Assembly: GCF_000003815.2 (NCBI RefSeq)
Contig: NC_049993.1
Location: forward strand, 7,935,762 to 7,999,761
Source of the DNA: Branchiostoma floridae
Taxonomy: Eukaryota > Chordata > Leptocardii > Amphioxiformes > Branchiostomatidae
Reading direction: 5' to 3'
Length of the DNA stretch: 64,000 nucleotides
Shown here: one piece after another, positions 1 to 12,600 of the stretch
How the letters are laid out: every line of letters starts with the position of its first letter
How positions within the stretch are numbered: the first letter of the stretch is position 1
Program-made: the position numbers and the translations under genes
The notes under the pieces: model-generated
Told to the model about the DNA's origin: nothing
Databases searched by the model: none
What the model saw: only the letters and a program-made list of their open reading frames with translations

Positions 1-510
1 TTCTGTATCACACAGTGTGCCCTGGACAAACTTCTGCCAAAAGGTCGCCGGTAACCTTACGTAACTACAAATCGTCCGGTTGATAGGATCGCCACCTCGT
101 GCCAAAGCAAGGGCAGCGGGGTATTAAAAGCAGGGTGAATTCTAGCTGGGCGACGTCCCATCAACATCTCCCGGTATCTCAGGCGTCTCCTGCGCGCTAG
201 CCTTGCTCCCTGCCCCATGTTGGACATAACGCGAATGAGGCACGTAAAGAAAAACACCTAAAACACGGCGAGAAACAAATGTGGTGGCGGCTCTCCCGCC
301 ATATATTTGATTTGCGCCTTATGTCACAGTGGGTCAGGTAAGGTCACTACAACATGCCATAAGCACCGCGGGTGCCCTGCCATATTTCCGGTCGGTGTGT
401 AAAGAGGTGCCGATAGCGGCGTCCAGACAGCGGGAAATTTCACCGCTGACGCGAAAAGCGTAATGTAAAGTGGGCCTTAGTTTGATTGTTTTTGATTAAT
501 GTGTTTCTAG
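1..510. other. No gene recognised; sequence before first visible receptor exon
   Basis: I see no exon with splice signals here. Because the first visible exon (511-639) starts in phase 1 with a clear 3' splice site, this stretch is probably intron of the receptor gene. Its short open frames have no recognisable content. Confidence 0.6.
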
Positions 511-639
511 GGTGCAGTACTGGAACATTTGGAGCAGGCTGTACCCAGACTTGCAACTGTATTGGTACTTGCGATAGGGCCTCAGGGGCATGTGATGCAC
601 AGGGGTGCTCAGCAGGGTGGACTGGTCCAAGCTGTCAAG
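511..639 (+). CDS. EGF-like exon (third EGF of an upstream Ig-Ig-EGF3 unit)
   Basis: The exon has a 3' splice site TTTCTAG and donor AAG|GTAATT, phase 1 to 1, 43 codons. It encodes a laminin-type EGF with GTFGAGC, CNC, CDAQGC and GWTGPSC. It matches the third EGF exons at 4793-4921 and 15499-15624 much better than the first or second EGFs. It is therefore probably the end of a further Ig-Ig-EGF3 unit lying left of the window. Confidence 0.85.
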
Positions 640-3600
640 GTAATTCAAACTCTATTAGTAAAATCAACACGGCAGCCAAGTACGTTTTCTATACAAGCTA
701 AATTTTTAAAAAAGAGACCTTTTTTACACAACAATTGCTTTATTTCCACTGATGTTTCGGTGGCCGTCTGTCACCTTCAATTTAGACAGGTTCACATTGT
801 ACTGCAGCGATAGGTGAAAAGAAAGCAGTAGTTCTGTAAAAAAAGTCTCTTTATTCAGTGACACACCAACCTGATGAAGGTATTCATGGAAGCTAAATTT
901 TGTTGACTTTCAAACAGACTGAGAGTATACTGAATTATTATGATTACACAGTGCTAGGAAAATAAGGACAGCTTAACGGCCCCATCTATGAAATACCATT
1001 CAAGGGTCATTTGGTAAATCATTTGCAACATTTCAATGTTCCTTCATGATACAGAATTAGTGAAAAACCTAAAGAATACTACCATAATATTCTTTTAAAA
1101 CGACAGGGTTAAACTTATTTTCCAGTCATGTCAAACACGAAAATGTTTCTCACCATTCAAGTCTTTTCCTAACTGTGTGTGTAAAAGTACAGACATTCTC
1201 CCCTGACTGTTTTTTATAGAGTACATTTTTACAGTGCAGCATCATTTCTGTGAATCCAAGAACAACGAATAACTGCCTTATCAATGAAATAACTCTACAT
1301 CACCCTTCCCTGTTCACAGAGCGTGCCCCTGTCGATGTAACCCTTGTGAGTTCCTCCCACATCCTTGATGGTAATGCAACAGACCTCCTCTGCCGCACGG
1401 CACAGGGAACCATACAACAGTTTCAGTCATGGCCGGTCAGGAGGGTCGGGGGTGTTGGTCCAGGAAATCCCTTTGACGATGCCTCTTCCCAACGGGTATG
1501 TAGTTTGGAAGAAATGTTCTCTTGTTGTTTCGCATCTTCATAGTTGCTTAGATGGCTGTCTTTCCACTCTGGTGCAATGAGATAAATAGACTATGGTATT
1601 TTGTTGTTTGAAGTAGGCGATTTCAAAACTTTCCAAAGTCTGAAAGTGGTTGCAAGGTATTGAGGTTACTGCCTGGACAAAATGGGAAGAGCACCCAAAG
1701 CCATTTACATGTAGGAACCCTTTGGAGTATGGGCACGTGTGACTTGGAACAGCATTAAAAAAATATCCATAAAATAAAAATATCAGTTTTGATGCTTAAG
1801 ATGATATTGTACTTCATAAAAGAATACATTTGTATATCATGTATCATCAGTAAAAGCTACAAAATATATGCTTCTGTTGGTGTAACGCTAGCTTAACTTT
1901 ATCTGCGGGGTAACCCATATCTGATGTTTTTAAGAAACAGTATTCAGGGATATCAAGTCAACAGACGGTGGCTTCTAACTGCAATGATTTGAAAATATTG
2001 CCATTTGAAATCACTGTCCTTTGGCTAGATATCCCTAAAACCTCTAGTTTCCTAAAACCACAGATATAGGTTACTGAGCGGATAAAGGTGAACTAGCATT
2101 TACATATCTTTTTCCCCCAGCTGGGTGACTACGGTGCCAGGTTCATGGCTGCTGCAGGGGTCAAACGGGTCGGAGCTTTCTCCTGCCAGGTGGACAGCGA
2201 TGGGAGGTCAGGGTCCGCTGTCTCCTTCAAGGTCAAGATCAATGGTGAGTCTCACTGCTTGGATTATTAAAAGATTTCTCCTATAGGGTACGCCCAAAAG
2301 TAGTTACTCAAGCAACTGGATTTGCTAGTTGAAACGTCTGGCCGTTCCAAAACCATGTCCAGTTGCTTGTAATGAGTAACTACTTTGGGGCATATCTGGA
2401 TGTCTAACCTTCATCAACGCTTCTCCTGTATGATTTCTTTAAGACTTATGACTTTATTCTAGTATGTCTAGACATCTCAATATTGACAGAAGTCCTGGTT
2501 AACTTTTACTTTTTGAAACCTTGCATTGTAGCATACCTTCTACCAGAGGTGTTCACAAGGACAGTCAGTGTGGGGGAGTCTGTTGTGTTGAGGATGACCA
2601 AGACATCCAACTGGCAGGCAGGCTGGTCTGACAACCAGGTCAAGTGGAGAAAGGATGGAGAGGTAAGTGTTGTGTCTTTTGGGAGTAAGGGTTTCTGTTG
2701 TGAATAGAATGACACACCAACAAGACTGGTGCTGAATGACATGCCAACAAGACTGGTGCTGAATGACACACCAACAAGACTGGTGCTGAATGACACAAAC
2801 AAAACTAGTGCCCCAATAAGACTAGTGCCCCTGTCCCTGGTGCTGAATGACACACAAATAAGACTGGTTCCCCTTCCCTGAATCACACATCAACAACAGG
2901 TGTCTCTGTCCATGGTACTGAAAAAACACCAATACTGGTACCCCGTCCATGAATAACACCAAGATAATTGAGTCCAGCTCTGTGGAAGCACCCCAGTCTT
3001 TCTTAGGATGATTTAGACCAAAACACCACAACACTGTGTGAATGGCTGATAATGTTTTCCTGTAACCCGCTGTAGCTACTAGATAATCGAGAGGGACTCC
3101 TACTGACCATCCCCAGTGTGCAGACATCACACGAAGGTATCTACGAGGCTTACAGGGATGGGCAACGGAGCAATTGGAGCCACGCCTTCAGCAGACTCAT
3201 CGTCCGAGGTACTTAAGCTTCTTAAGACGTTTTTGTGGATCATCTAGGGGTCCTGCATAAGCTACAACAATAGAAGTTTCATTTGTGAAACTTCTCTGAA
3301 TATAGAGATTTTGCTTCCTGTTTTTTCCTCTAAAGCAACCTACAATTCATCCTCACTGTTTTCTTTTGTCCAGCTTTAGAATTTTCAATAAGAGTAGCAG
3401 TTATGGCTTGTGATGGCCTGTTTTTTTGCTATCGAATATATGATTCTTGATTACAGTGTCATTTTAGTTTGCTGGCTTATAGGCTGTTTATATCTTTCCC
3501 TTCAGTCTCAAAATGTTTCTGTAAGTTAGAGTTATTTAGGTTTACCACATTTATGGAAGGTGACTATCACCTTTTCAAGATGTCAATCCGGATACCAGAC

Positions 3601-6600
3601 TGTAAGGTAGAGGTTGCAGGTGAGTACAGGTATTTTGAACTCTATCACGTTTATCCTCTAAAGGCAATGTTGGCCTGTTTTTCAGCCTGTCCCACCAACA
3701 AGTGGGGCCCAGACTGCAGGAACAGGTGTCCTGTCTGTTACAATGGAGGTGTGTGTCACGTGGGGACGGGCAAGTGCATCTGTGCGCCTGGTTTCCGTGG
3801 CGACAGCTGTCAATCAGGTGACTGCTCCTTCTTCTTCAAGTTTTAAACCTTGTGGTGACAGACTTGATATACATGTAGATACATTTAGTTATTTTACTTC
3901 AGAGTCTGTAAAAAGGGAGGTATTGTTTTTGTTCTCTGTGTGTTTGTTTGTTCTGGTGTGTGTTTGCAGTTATTTGAAGATTGCAGAGTGGCAGAATGTG
4001 GTGTAGCTGGAGACAAGCTTTGTTTGTTTGTTTGTTTATTTTCAACGCTGGTTTGGCCTCAGGGGTCCAGAGTTGGTGCATGAGGATTGACTGAAAGGAT
4101 GGCAGTAAAATGCATAGACAGAAGTAACGCTAGTTCACCTTAATCCGTGGGGTAACCTAGATTCGTTGTTGTTAAAAAAACTGGGTATTTAGAGATTTCA
4201 GGTCAACGTCATGGAATTCAAATGTCAAGATTTTAAAAACATTGCAACGTGAAACAAACATCCATCGACATAATGATCCCCAAATACCCTATTTTATATA
4301 CAATGGATATAGGTTACCCTACAGATAAAGGCGAACGTTAGTAAGAAATTCACAAAACCTTCAAAAATTCTAGAAAGTATGAAATCTATGATTTCTTGTT
4401 CACAAAGCCACCCTAACTGATTAATGTTCTCTTTCAACCAGTCTGTGACAGGTCTCATAAGTTTGGGTCAACATGTCAGTTAGCATGTAATGATGGCTCC
4501 TGTGAAGGGAAGCTGCTGTGTCCGGCTGACCCGTTTGGCTGCACCTGTGGTCCAAAATACACAGGTGTCAGGTGCAGAGATGGTAAGATTATGCTACATT
4601 GTTTTATTGGATGTTGTTAGATTTGAGAAAATGAGGCGTTTCATGATCATTTGTCAAATTAGTATCGCTTGCAAACTCGCGGTAAACTTGGCGGTATTAT
4701 GATAATAGATGTTAGGCATGCATTCAAATCTGCTTGTGGTCCGTTATACACTAGACATGATACTCCTGAACACTCCTTTATGTTTCTGCCAGCCTGCCCA
4801 GATGGAACGTTTGGACCAGGCTGTACCGGGACGTGCCACTGTAAAGGGGGGTGTAACAGTGCCACTGGGGTGTGTGATCAACAGGGCTGTGCCGCAGGAT
4901 GGTCAGGGCCAAACTGTCAAGGTACGGGTCTCATCTTGTCGATACCCTGTTCCCTAGTACAATTTTTTTTACTCAATGCAAAGCGCTTGTCGACAAGCTT
5001 TTGGTTAGTCTTCTGACCCTTCTCTAGTTGAAAATGACACAAAGGCTAATAGTGTGTCTTGTGATGTCTGATAAAAAATGCCCGGCAGTCAGCAGGGTTG
5101 GACAAGTCCACTAGCCCGATTGTCCAGGGCAAGTGTAAGTGCTGATTGGGCAAGTGAATGTCCTACCCCGCTTGTCCGATTGGTCAAGTAAGATTTTTCC
5201 ATGAGAGAGATTTTGATATACTTAAGTCATCAATCATTGGTCAACACAGAAAAATAGAGCCAACAATAAAAGAATTCTACTGATGGAAATGTCTGGTCAA
5301 GTGAAAAGTTAGTTTGGGCAAGTAAATTTTCTATGTACTTGGCCTATAGGACAAGTGGATTATTATTATAGAAAACTTGTCCAACCCTCAGTCAGTATAA
5401 GTTCGTCTCTATTAAGGGATGGTCAATGAACTCTGATGTAGATGGCCATTTTTTTCTCCTCTTTAAAGATGATCCTGTTCAGTGTACAGTAAACTTAATT
5501 TTCTCTATTTTGATTTTACTTTCAGTGGTCTCCACTAATGCTGTGAACTTTTTTGCGACCCCTGAGCAAGACAGATGGCTCAACATGTACACTGCAGCAA
5601 GGCATAACAATGTGGACAGTGCACGATGTGCCAAGTACTGCCTACAAGGCACAGGTAGGTTTGAAGATTCTGAAGTAACTTCCATACATGTATATTCAAC
5701 AAGTTAGAATAAAATGTTCTGGTGTGGCATGCATTCAGCTAAGCAATGAATACATCTGATGATTTTCTGGCTATAAAGTTATTTCTTTACAATATGAAAT
5801 AAAAACAAAATTGTAGGAAACACTGGTCTTACTTGTGCATAGTTGAATGAGGAAATATAGAACATGAGGTATCGAAACCATAAGTTCTCCTGTAGTGCCA
5901 AGAAAGACCAACAATAGGCCAAAAATCTGATCATACCTAATACATACAATACATACTACAAAGGCTACCAAAACATAAATGTTCTTGGTGATGATAATAA
6001 GAGAGTTGATTCAAATTTATTTAAACCTGATTCAAAATGTTTTTGCCTTTTTCATTATCAGGCCTTGCTAGAGGACTTACATGCAGGTCATTTGACATGT
6101 ACAATCCCGGGGGCTCCTTGCCCTTGCAATGTCGGCTAAACACAGAGAATAAGGATGTGGCAGGGAGCCCTGGTCTGTCTGTCAACAATGGTGGAAGCTA
6201 CTACCAGAGAGAAGGTGAGAAGTGGATAGATTTTGGTGATCTTAGGATGAATAATGGATACTGACTGGGACTATTATGGATAAACTAAACTTTAACTGGG
6301 ACATTTTAAAGTATTTTGTAAAAGCTATCATGGTATTACATTATCAATTACAAGACAGTTGGTATAATCTACCAAGGAAAGGGCATGTATAAGAGACAAA
6401 TCAGGTAAGAATAAACCTTGTTGTATGTCCTTCCTTACCAGTCAGAATGCTCTTGGAGTTCACAGTTTCTTGGGTTTAACCTGGTGTGGTCTTCCCATAA
6501 CCATTAGCCTGCTAAGGAAGGGTACCAGATTTGTTTTGGTTGCAGGACTAGGAAACAGGGAGATTTTTAATGGCATTTTGTTTAGATATTAGATCTAATT

Positions 6601-9600
6601 TTTGAGAGTTCTGAAGAGCACATGCTGTCACTTTTTACTTTTTCAATGTAGTGACTTTTGTAGGTTCCAAAATATCCATTCATATAAGATGCCAAAGTAA
6701 TGAAAAAAATGCTAACATTCATGTGTTCAAATCTCTCCAGACTTTAGTGCCTGCTCATCCCTGCCATGTGCCAATGGCGCCACCTGTCTGGATAGAGCGG
6801 ACCTGCGGTACACTTGCATCTGTGGCCCTGGATGGACGGGAACAAAATGTGACTTAGGTATAGATTTTGTACTTATTTACAGCAAAGTTTAAATCTAACA
6901 GTTTCTACAGAACATTAGTATTGCCTCAAAATGTTAGAAATATATGCCCAGGTTGCAGATACTAGTGGAGGGGCTATTCAAAGACTATACCAAGAGTTTA
7001 GAGATAGAAAATCAGCACCAAGTTAATACATCATTCAAATAGTTCAAGTGAGACATAGCCAATCAGCACCAAGGAGAGATGCCATACAAAGAGTTTAAAT
7101 GAGAGATATCCAATCAGCACCAAGGAGAGGCATCATCCCAAGAGTTTCGATGAGAGATAGCCAATCAGCACCAAGGAAAGGCATCATCCCAAGAGTTTAA
7201 ATGAGAGGTAACCAATCAGCACTAAGGAGAGGTACCATACTAAGAGTTTAAATGAGAGCTAGCCAATCAGCACCAAGGAGAGACATCCTCCCAAGAGTTT
7301 AAATGAGAAATAGCCAATCAGCACTAAGGAGAGATACTATATTATAGAGTTTAAATGAGAGATAGCCAATCAGCACCAAGGAGAGACATCATCCCAAGAG
7401 TTTAAATGAGAAATAGCCAATCAGCACCAAGGAGAGATAGCATGCAGGTGTTTTAAGTGAGACATAGCCAATCAGCACCAAGGAGAGGCATCATACCAAG
7501 AGTTTAAATGAGAAATAGCCAATCAGCACTAAGGAGAGATACCATACTAAGAGTTTAGATGACAGATAGCCAATCAGCACTAAGGAGAGACACCATCCCA
7601 AGAGTTTAAATGAGAGATAGCCAATCAGTACCGAGGAGAGATACCATACTAAGAGTTAAAATGAGAGATAGCCAATCAGCACTAAGGAGAGATACCATCC
7701 CAAAAGTTTAAATGAGGGATAGCCAATCAGTACCGAGGAGAGATACAGTACTAAGAGTTTAAGTGAGGGACAGTCTATCAGAGACAAGAAGAGAGACCAT
7801 GCCAAGAGTTTGAAAGATAGATATGCATAATGGCACTATTTATATATGCATATTGCCTAATACTATCTTCTGATTCAGAGATTTGATAATTGTAAGAAAA
7901 TGTTGTAGGAACAAGCAAATCTAAAACTTACAGTTTCAACTGTCTTTTTCAGCATCCAGCGACCCTCTTGACTACTTTGCAAAGTACAGCAGTTCTAACC
8001 TTGATGAGAACGATGCTGAAACCATCACAGGAATTTCCCACTCAGACTGTGCAACACGCTGCCTACAGGTGAGACCATTTTAGCCTTCTCAGGGCTTAAA
8101 ATACCACCTGCATGTGCAGGTTAGTACAGATGCATTCATTGGAACTGTGATTTCATTTATGATGTTTACCTACACCCATATGTTAATGAAGGTTAGAAAT
8201 CCAGGTAATAAGATATGCTAAAAAGCAGTTACTGAAGCAACTGGATATGATATTGGAAACGGTCAGACATTTTAGACAACCATCCGGTGTCTTTCACCAG
8301 GAACTACCATCCAGTGTCTTTTGTCCTCCATCCATATACTAACAAAATTCCTTCAAATGACATTGAAGCAAACCGTAGATGAGACCCATACTTCTGTTCC
8401 AGGGCACTGAAACTGTCTCCAGAGGCAGCTGCAAGTCTTTTGACTACCGCATCTCGGAGCAGAAATGTTACCTCAGCACCGCGAGCAAGGACACCAACCC
8501 TCAGCAGTTCCGTCAGGGAAATGCTGACCTGGAGTACTACCAAATGGAAGGTATGGCTAGTGCAGTTGTGACCACACTTAAAAACAACTTTTAGAACCTG
8601 ACGTCTGAATAGTGTGTTCAATTACGGTAACATTGAAATTGAAAGAATTGCACATTCAGTTTATTGATAGGAAAAAAGTAATCAATGCAAGACCAATCTC
8701 AATAAGTTAGAAACATTAGAGTTGTCATAATCATAACAATATGCAAATACAACTCAATCTATACAACAAGATAAAAAACAGAGATTTACTTCTGGATGTT
8801 TCAAAAACTCTATGATGATAATTGTTATTTGTAGTAGTAGTGATTACACAAAGTGTCTGAAATCTTGAATTTATTGAATTTACCCAGAATTAAGCAATAA
8901 GTCATGGTATATTGTAAATAAGAACATTCCAGTGTTTTATAAGCTAAGGTGCCAATAATACTCCTATGAATGATTCTTTTCCTTTGAATGATGTTTATCC
9001 TCCTGTTTGTGCCCAGGCTCCGGACCCTGCTCCAGCCTGCCCTGCCAGCTCCCCCAGCGCTGTCAGACTGCAGACACTGACTCTGGTTACAGGTGCTTCT
9101 GCCCTAATGGACGACTGGGACCCAGCTGTGATGTTGGTAAGGATACTGTTTATGTAAAATGGGATTGTGCAGTCATTCGGGGCTGTCACCAGCTTTAAGT
9201 CCTTTCCACTTAGTGTTTCCAATGATACTTTTTGGACAGCAGCACGGATCAAAAGTATTTTCATGTAATGAAGCTCAGAGTTTTGTCCTGATGGCATGAA
9301 AATTGTGTCCATCTCTGCAAGCACATTTTTCTTCCCCGAGACAGAGGAATAAGTCCAGGAGACTGGAGCCAAGCAGTCGGTACAAGGCCAAGGTTTTGAA
9401 GGCTTGTGGGCTGTATTGGAGAGGATAACAGTAATTGTCAGAAAGAGAGTTTCATGGTTTAACTGTCTATGAAAAGATTCTATTTCAGCTGTAGATTTTG
9501 AATGACTTTGGTATTTTGATATGCTTTATGTTCTTTTTAAATAGAGTAGAGTAGAGTAGAGTTTTTCAGTCCGGTAGGAGTATCCACTCCAGTTTGGCCT

Positions 9601-12600
9601 GCTCTTCAATTCGGAATACTCAGGATACTGTCATTTCCGGACGTAAGGGATGGTCCAGTGCCCTGTAGTTGTATACGACAGGATGGTCTTTCATATGTTT
9701 GTCGAATCTTGCTTTAAAACCGTTCACAGTTGGTGCCATCACTACTTCCTCTGGGAGATTGTTCCACCAGCTGACAACCCGATTTGTATAGGAGTATAGC
9801 CGTGTATTTGTTTTCGCCATGGATCTTTTTAATTTCAACTGGTGACCTCTTGTTCTTGTTTCTACAGACAAGTGGACTAAACATGGAGTATCGTATAGTC
9901 CTCTCATGTATTTGAAGGTGTTTATTAAGTCGCCTCTTAGTCTTCTATATACCAATGTGGGGAGGTGAAGACTCCTAAGCCTCTCAGGGTAGGGTAGATC
10001 CGCCAGACCCGGTACTCTTTTGGTTGCCCTTTTTTGCTCTTTCTCAATTTCAGTAGCCAGTGACCATAGGTGAGGAGACCATACACTTGCTCCATACTCT
10101 AGATGAGGACGGATGATAGACTTGTACAGGGTTAAAAACATACATTTGTCCATAAACTCAAATGTTCTCCATACCAGTCCCATTATCTGATTAGCTTTCC
10201 TTGTTATGGTAAGGATGTTTTTGTTAAAACCCAGGTCCTTGTCTACAATAATTCCGAGGTCTTTCTCTTCCTCCGTGAATTCTAGAGACAGAGGCAAGGG
10301 ATTTGCTTCGTCTTTCATTTTGTATGAGAAGTCTGGGTGTCCCCCGCCAATTCTGATTACGGTGCATTTATCTGGGTGAAATTGGAGTTGCCACCTTGAA
10401 GCCCATAACTGTAGACTGTCCAGGTCTTGTTGTAGTGTTTCACAGTCACACCTGTTTGGTACTGTTCGGTAGATTTTTGTGTCGTCCGCAAACAATTTTA
10501 AGTGACAGGTAACTGCATTAGGCATATCATTCACGAATATTGTGAATAACACCGGTCCAAGAACACTCCCTTGCGGGACTCCACTGTGTACCTCCGACCA
10601 CCGTGAGTGACTATCGTTGACACACACCCTTTGTTTTCTATTTTCGAGAAACGAGGCTATCCATTTGAGAAGGCTCCCCTTGATCCCGTAACTTTCTACT
10701 TTCCTCAAAAGCCTTTGTATGGGAACTGAGTCGAAGGCCTTGCGGAAATCCATGTAGATTACATCCACAGGTATACCTTGGTCTAGCCAGGTCGTCCAGC
10801 TTTCCAAACATTCCAGGATTTGTGTTACTGTGGATCTTCCAGGGAGGAACCCATGCTGTTGTCGTGTAAAAAGTTCATTCCTTCTCATGTGTTTTATAAT
10901 CTCATCCCTAATTATACCCTCCAGAACTTTGCCAACCACGGAAGTTAGACACACGGGTCTATAGTTGCCTGGAGTTTTTCTACAGCCTTTCTTGAAGAGT
11001 GGAGTAATGTTTCCAATTTTCCAGTCTGTTGGCACCTCTCCCTCGTTCAGTGACTTTTGAAAGAGAATGTACAGAGGTGGAGCAAGCGTTCCAGCAAGCT
11101 CTTTTAGGACTCTAGGGTGAATTTGGTCTGGTCCCATGGACTTGTTGGGGTTGAGGTTCTCTAGACGTTTTTGAATATCTTCGATGTTTAGTTCAATGCC
11201 TTTCAGCTCCTGTTTGTATGTTGACTCTTCAGGTTGTGGTATACACCTTGTGTCTTCTTTAGTAAAAGTACTAACGAAGAATTTGTTTAGTATTTCTGCT
11301 TTTTTAGTATTTCCGCTTTCTCATCTCCATCCTTCAGGTCTGGGATGTTATGTCTTGTTTTTGACTTTTTATTTACGTATTTCCAAAATAGCTTTGTATT
11401 CCCTTTAATATTTCTGGCGATCTCCTTTTCATGTTTCTTGACCGCTTTTCTTGCTGCCCACCGTGCTTGGTTACGCAGTTTTGTGTATTTAACATAGTTA
11501 ACATGACTTCTTGTGTGGATGTATCTCTTCCAGGCTTTTTGTTTAGTTTGTTTGTTGTCTCTTTGTCTTTCCATGAAAGTCTTCTTCTTCTCTGTGTTGT
11601 ATTAACTTTGGGTATGTTTTTGTCTGAAGATTTCCTTACTGTTTCTGACAATACTTTCCAACACTCGTTTGTATCTAAATCTTCTAACATTGTGTCCCAG
11701 TCTCTCTCCAAATCTTCTCTCATGTCATCATAGTGCCCCTTGTGGTATAAGCGGAATTCCCTGCCGTTTTGGCTCCTTTCCACATAGCACTTATATGACC
11801 ATTCCAGCATGATGTGGTCGCTTTTCCCAACAGGTGGCCTCGGAGTGACCGTATCTATCATATGCATCTCGTTTGTAAGTATCAGGTCTAACACATTGCT
11901 GTTCTGGTTAGCCTGGTGTCTTGTTGCAAAGTCTACATGTTGAAAGAGGTACACATCTCTTATTGCCTCTAAATAGCAAGACTTGTTTGCATATTTTCTC
12001 CTTTTCCTCAGTCAAGTACCGAAAGCATGAAGATCATGGTTTTATCAAGACTTTGTGAGAAGTTGTCGCACTGTTGACTGTAGACTGGTTTTACATTTTA
12101 AAAACGTTGTACACAGATGCCCAGGTGGACGTCGGCATCGAGAGTAAGAATTACCTGGTGGACACCAGCGATGTGCAGATGTACTGTCGCACCACCCACG
12201 GGAGTATCGTACAGAACAACATCAACAACGTGAACTTCCCCATTATACGTGAAAGGAGAGGCAAAATAGATATAGGTAAGGTTTAACCTGATCCTTTAGC
12301 ATATACATTAACAGTATTTGGATGTTCCCAATTCTCCTTAAATGTATTTAGAAATTTTGGCCATCAATTTTGTTGGCCAACTAGTGGAATGGCCGACGGA
12401 GCAGTCTGCCTCAACACTTCAAACGACCTCAAACAACCTCAAATGACCTCAAATGCCTCTAATATGCAGTATACATGGTAAACAACCTTATGTGGCGCTC
12501 TGGATACATATTTTATCCATTTATGAATGAAAACAGTACAATAAAAGCATATATAGCACAACTCTATCATTGTCAACTTTCAATACTTGTACACTAAGTG

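Noticed and set aside
3566-3632. Possible extra exon ending GTTGCAG|GTGAGT
   Set aside because: The frame lacks a good acceptor and would interrupt the Ig-to-EGF junction that is direct in unit B and in Tie receptors.
6985-7800. CRISPR-like regular array
   Set aside because: The units are contiguous tandem copies without unique spacers, in an intron of a eukaryotic gene.
9620-11137. 505-codon open frame as a host gene
   Set aside because: It is the reverse transcriptase of a LINE with a simple-repeat tail, antisense inside a receptor intron.
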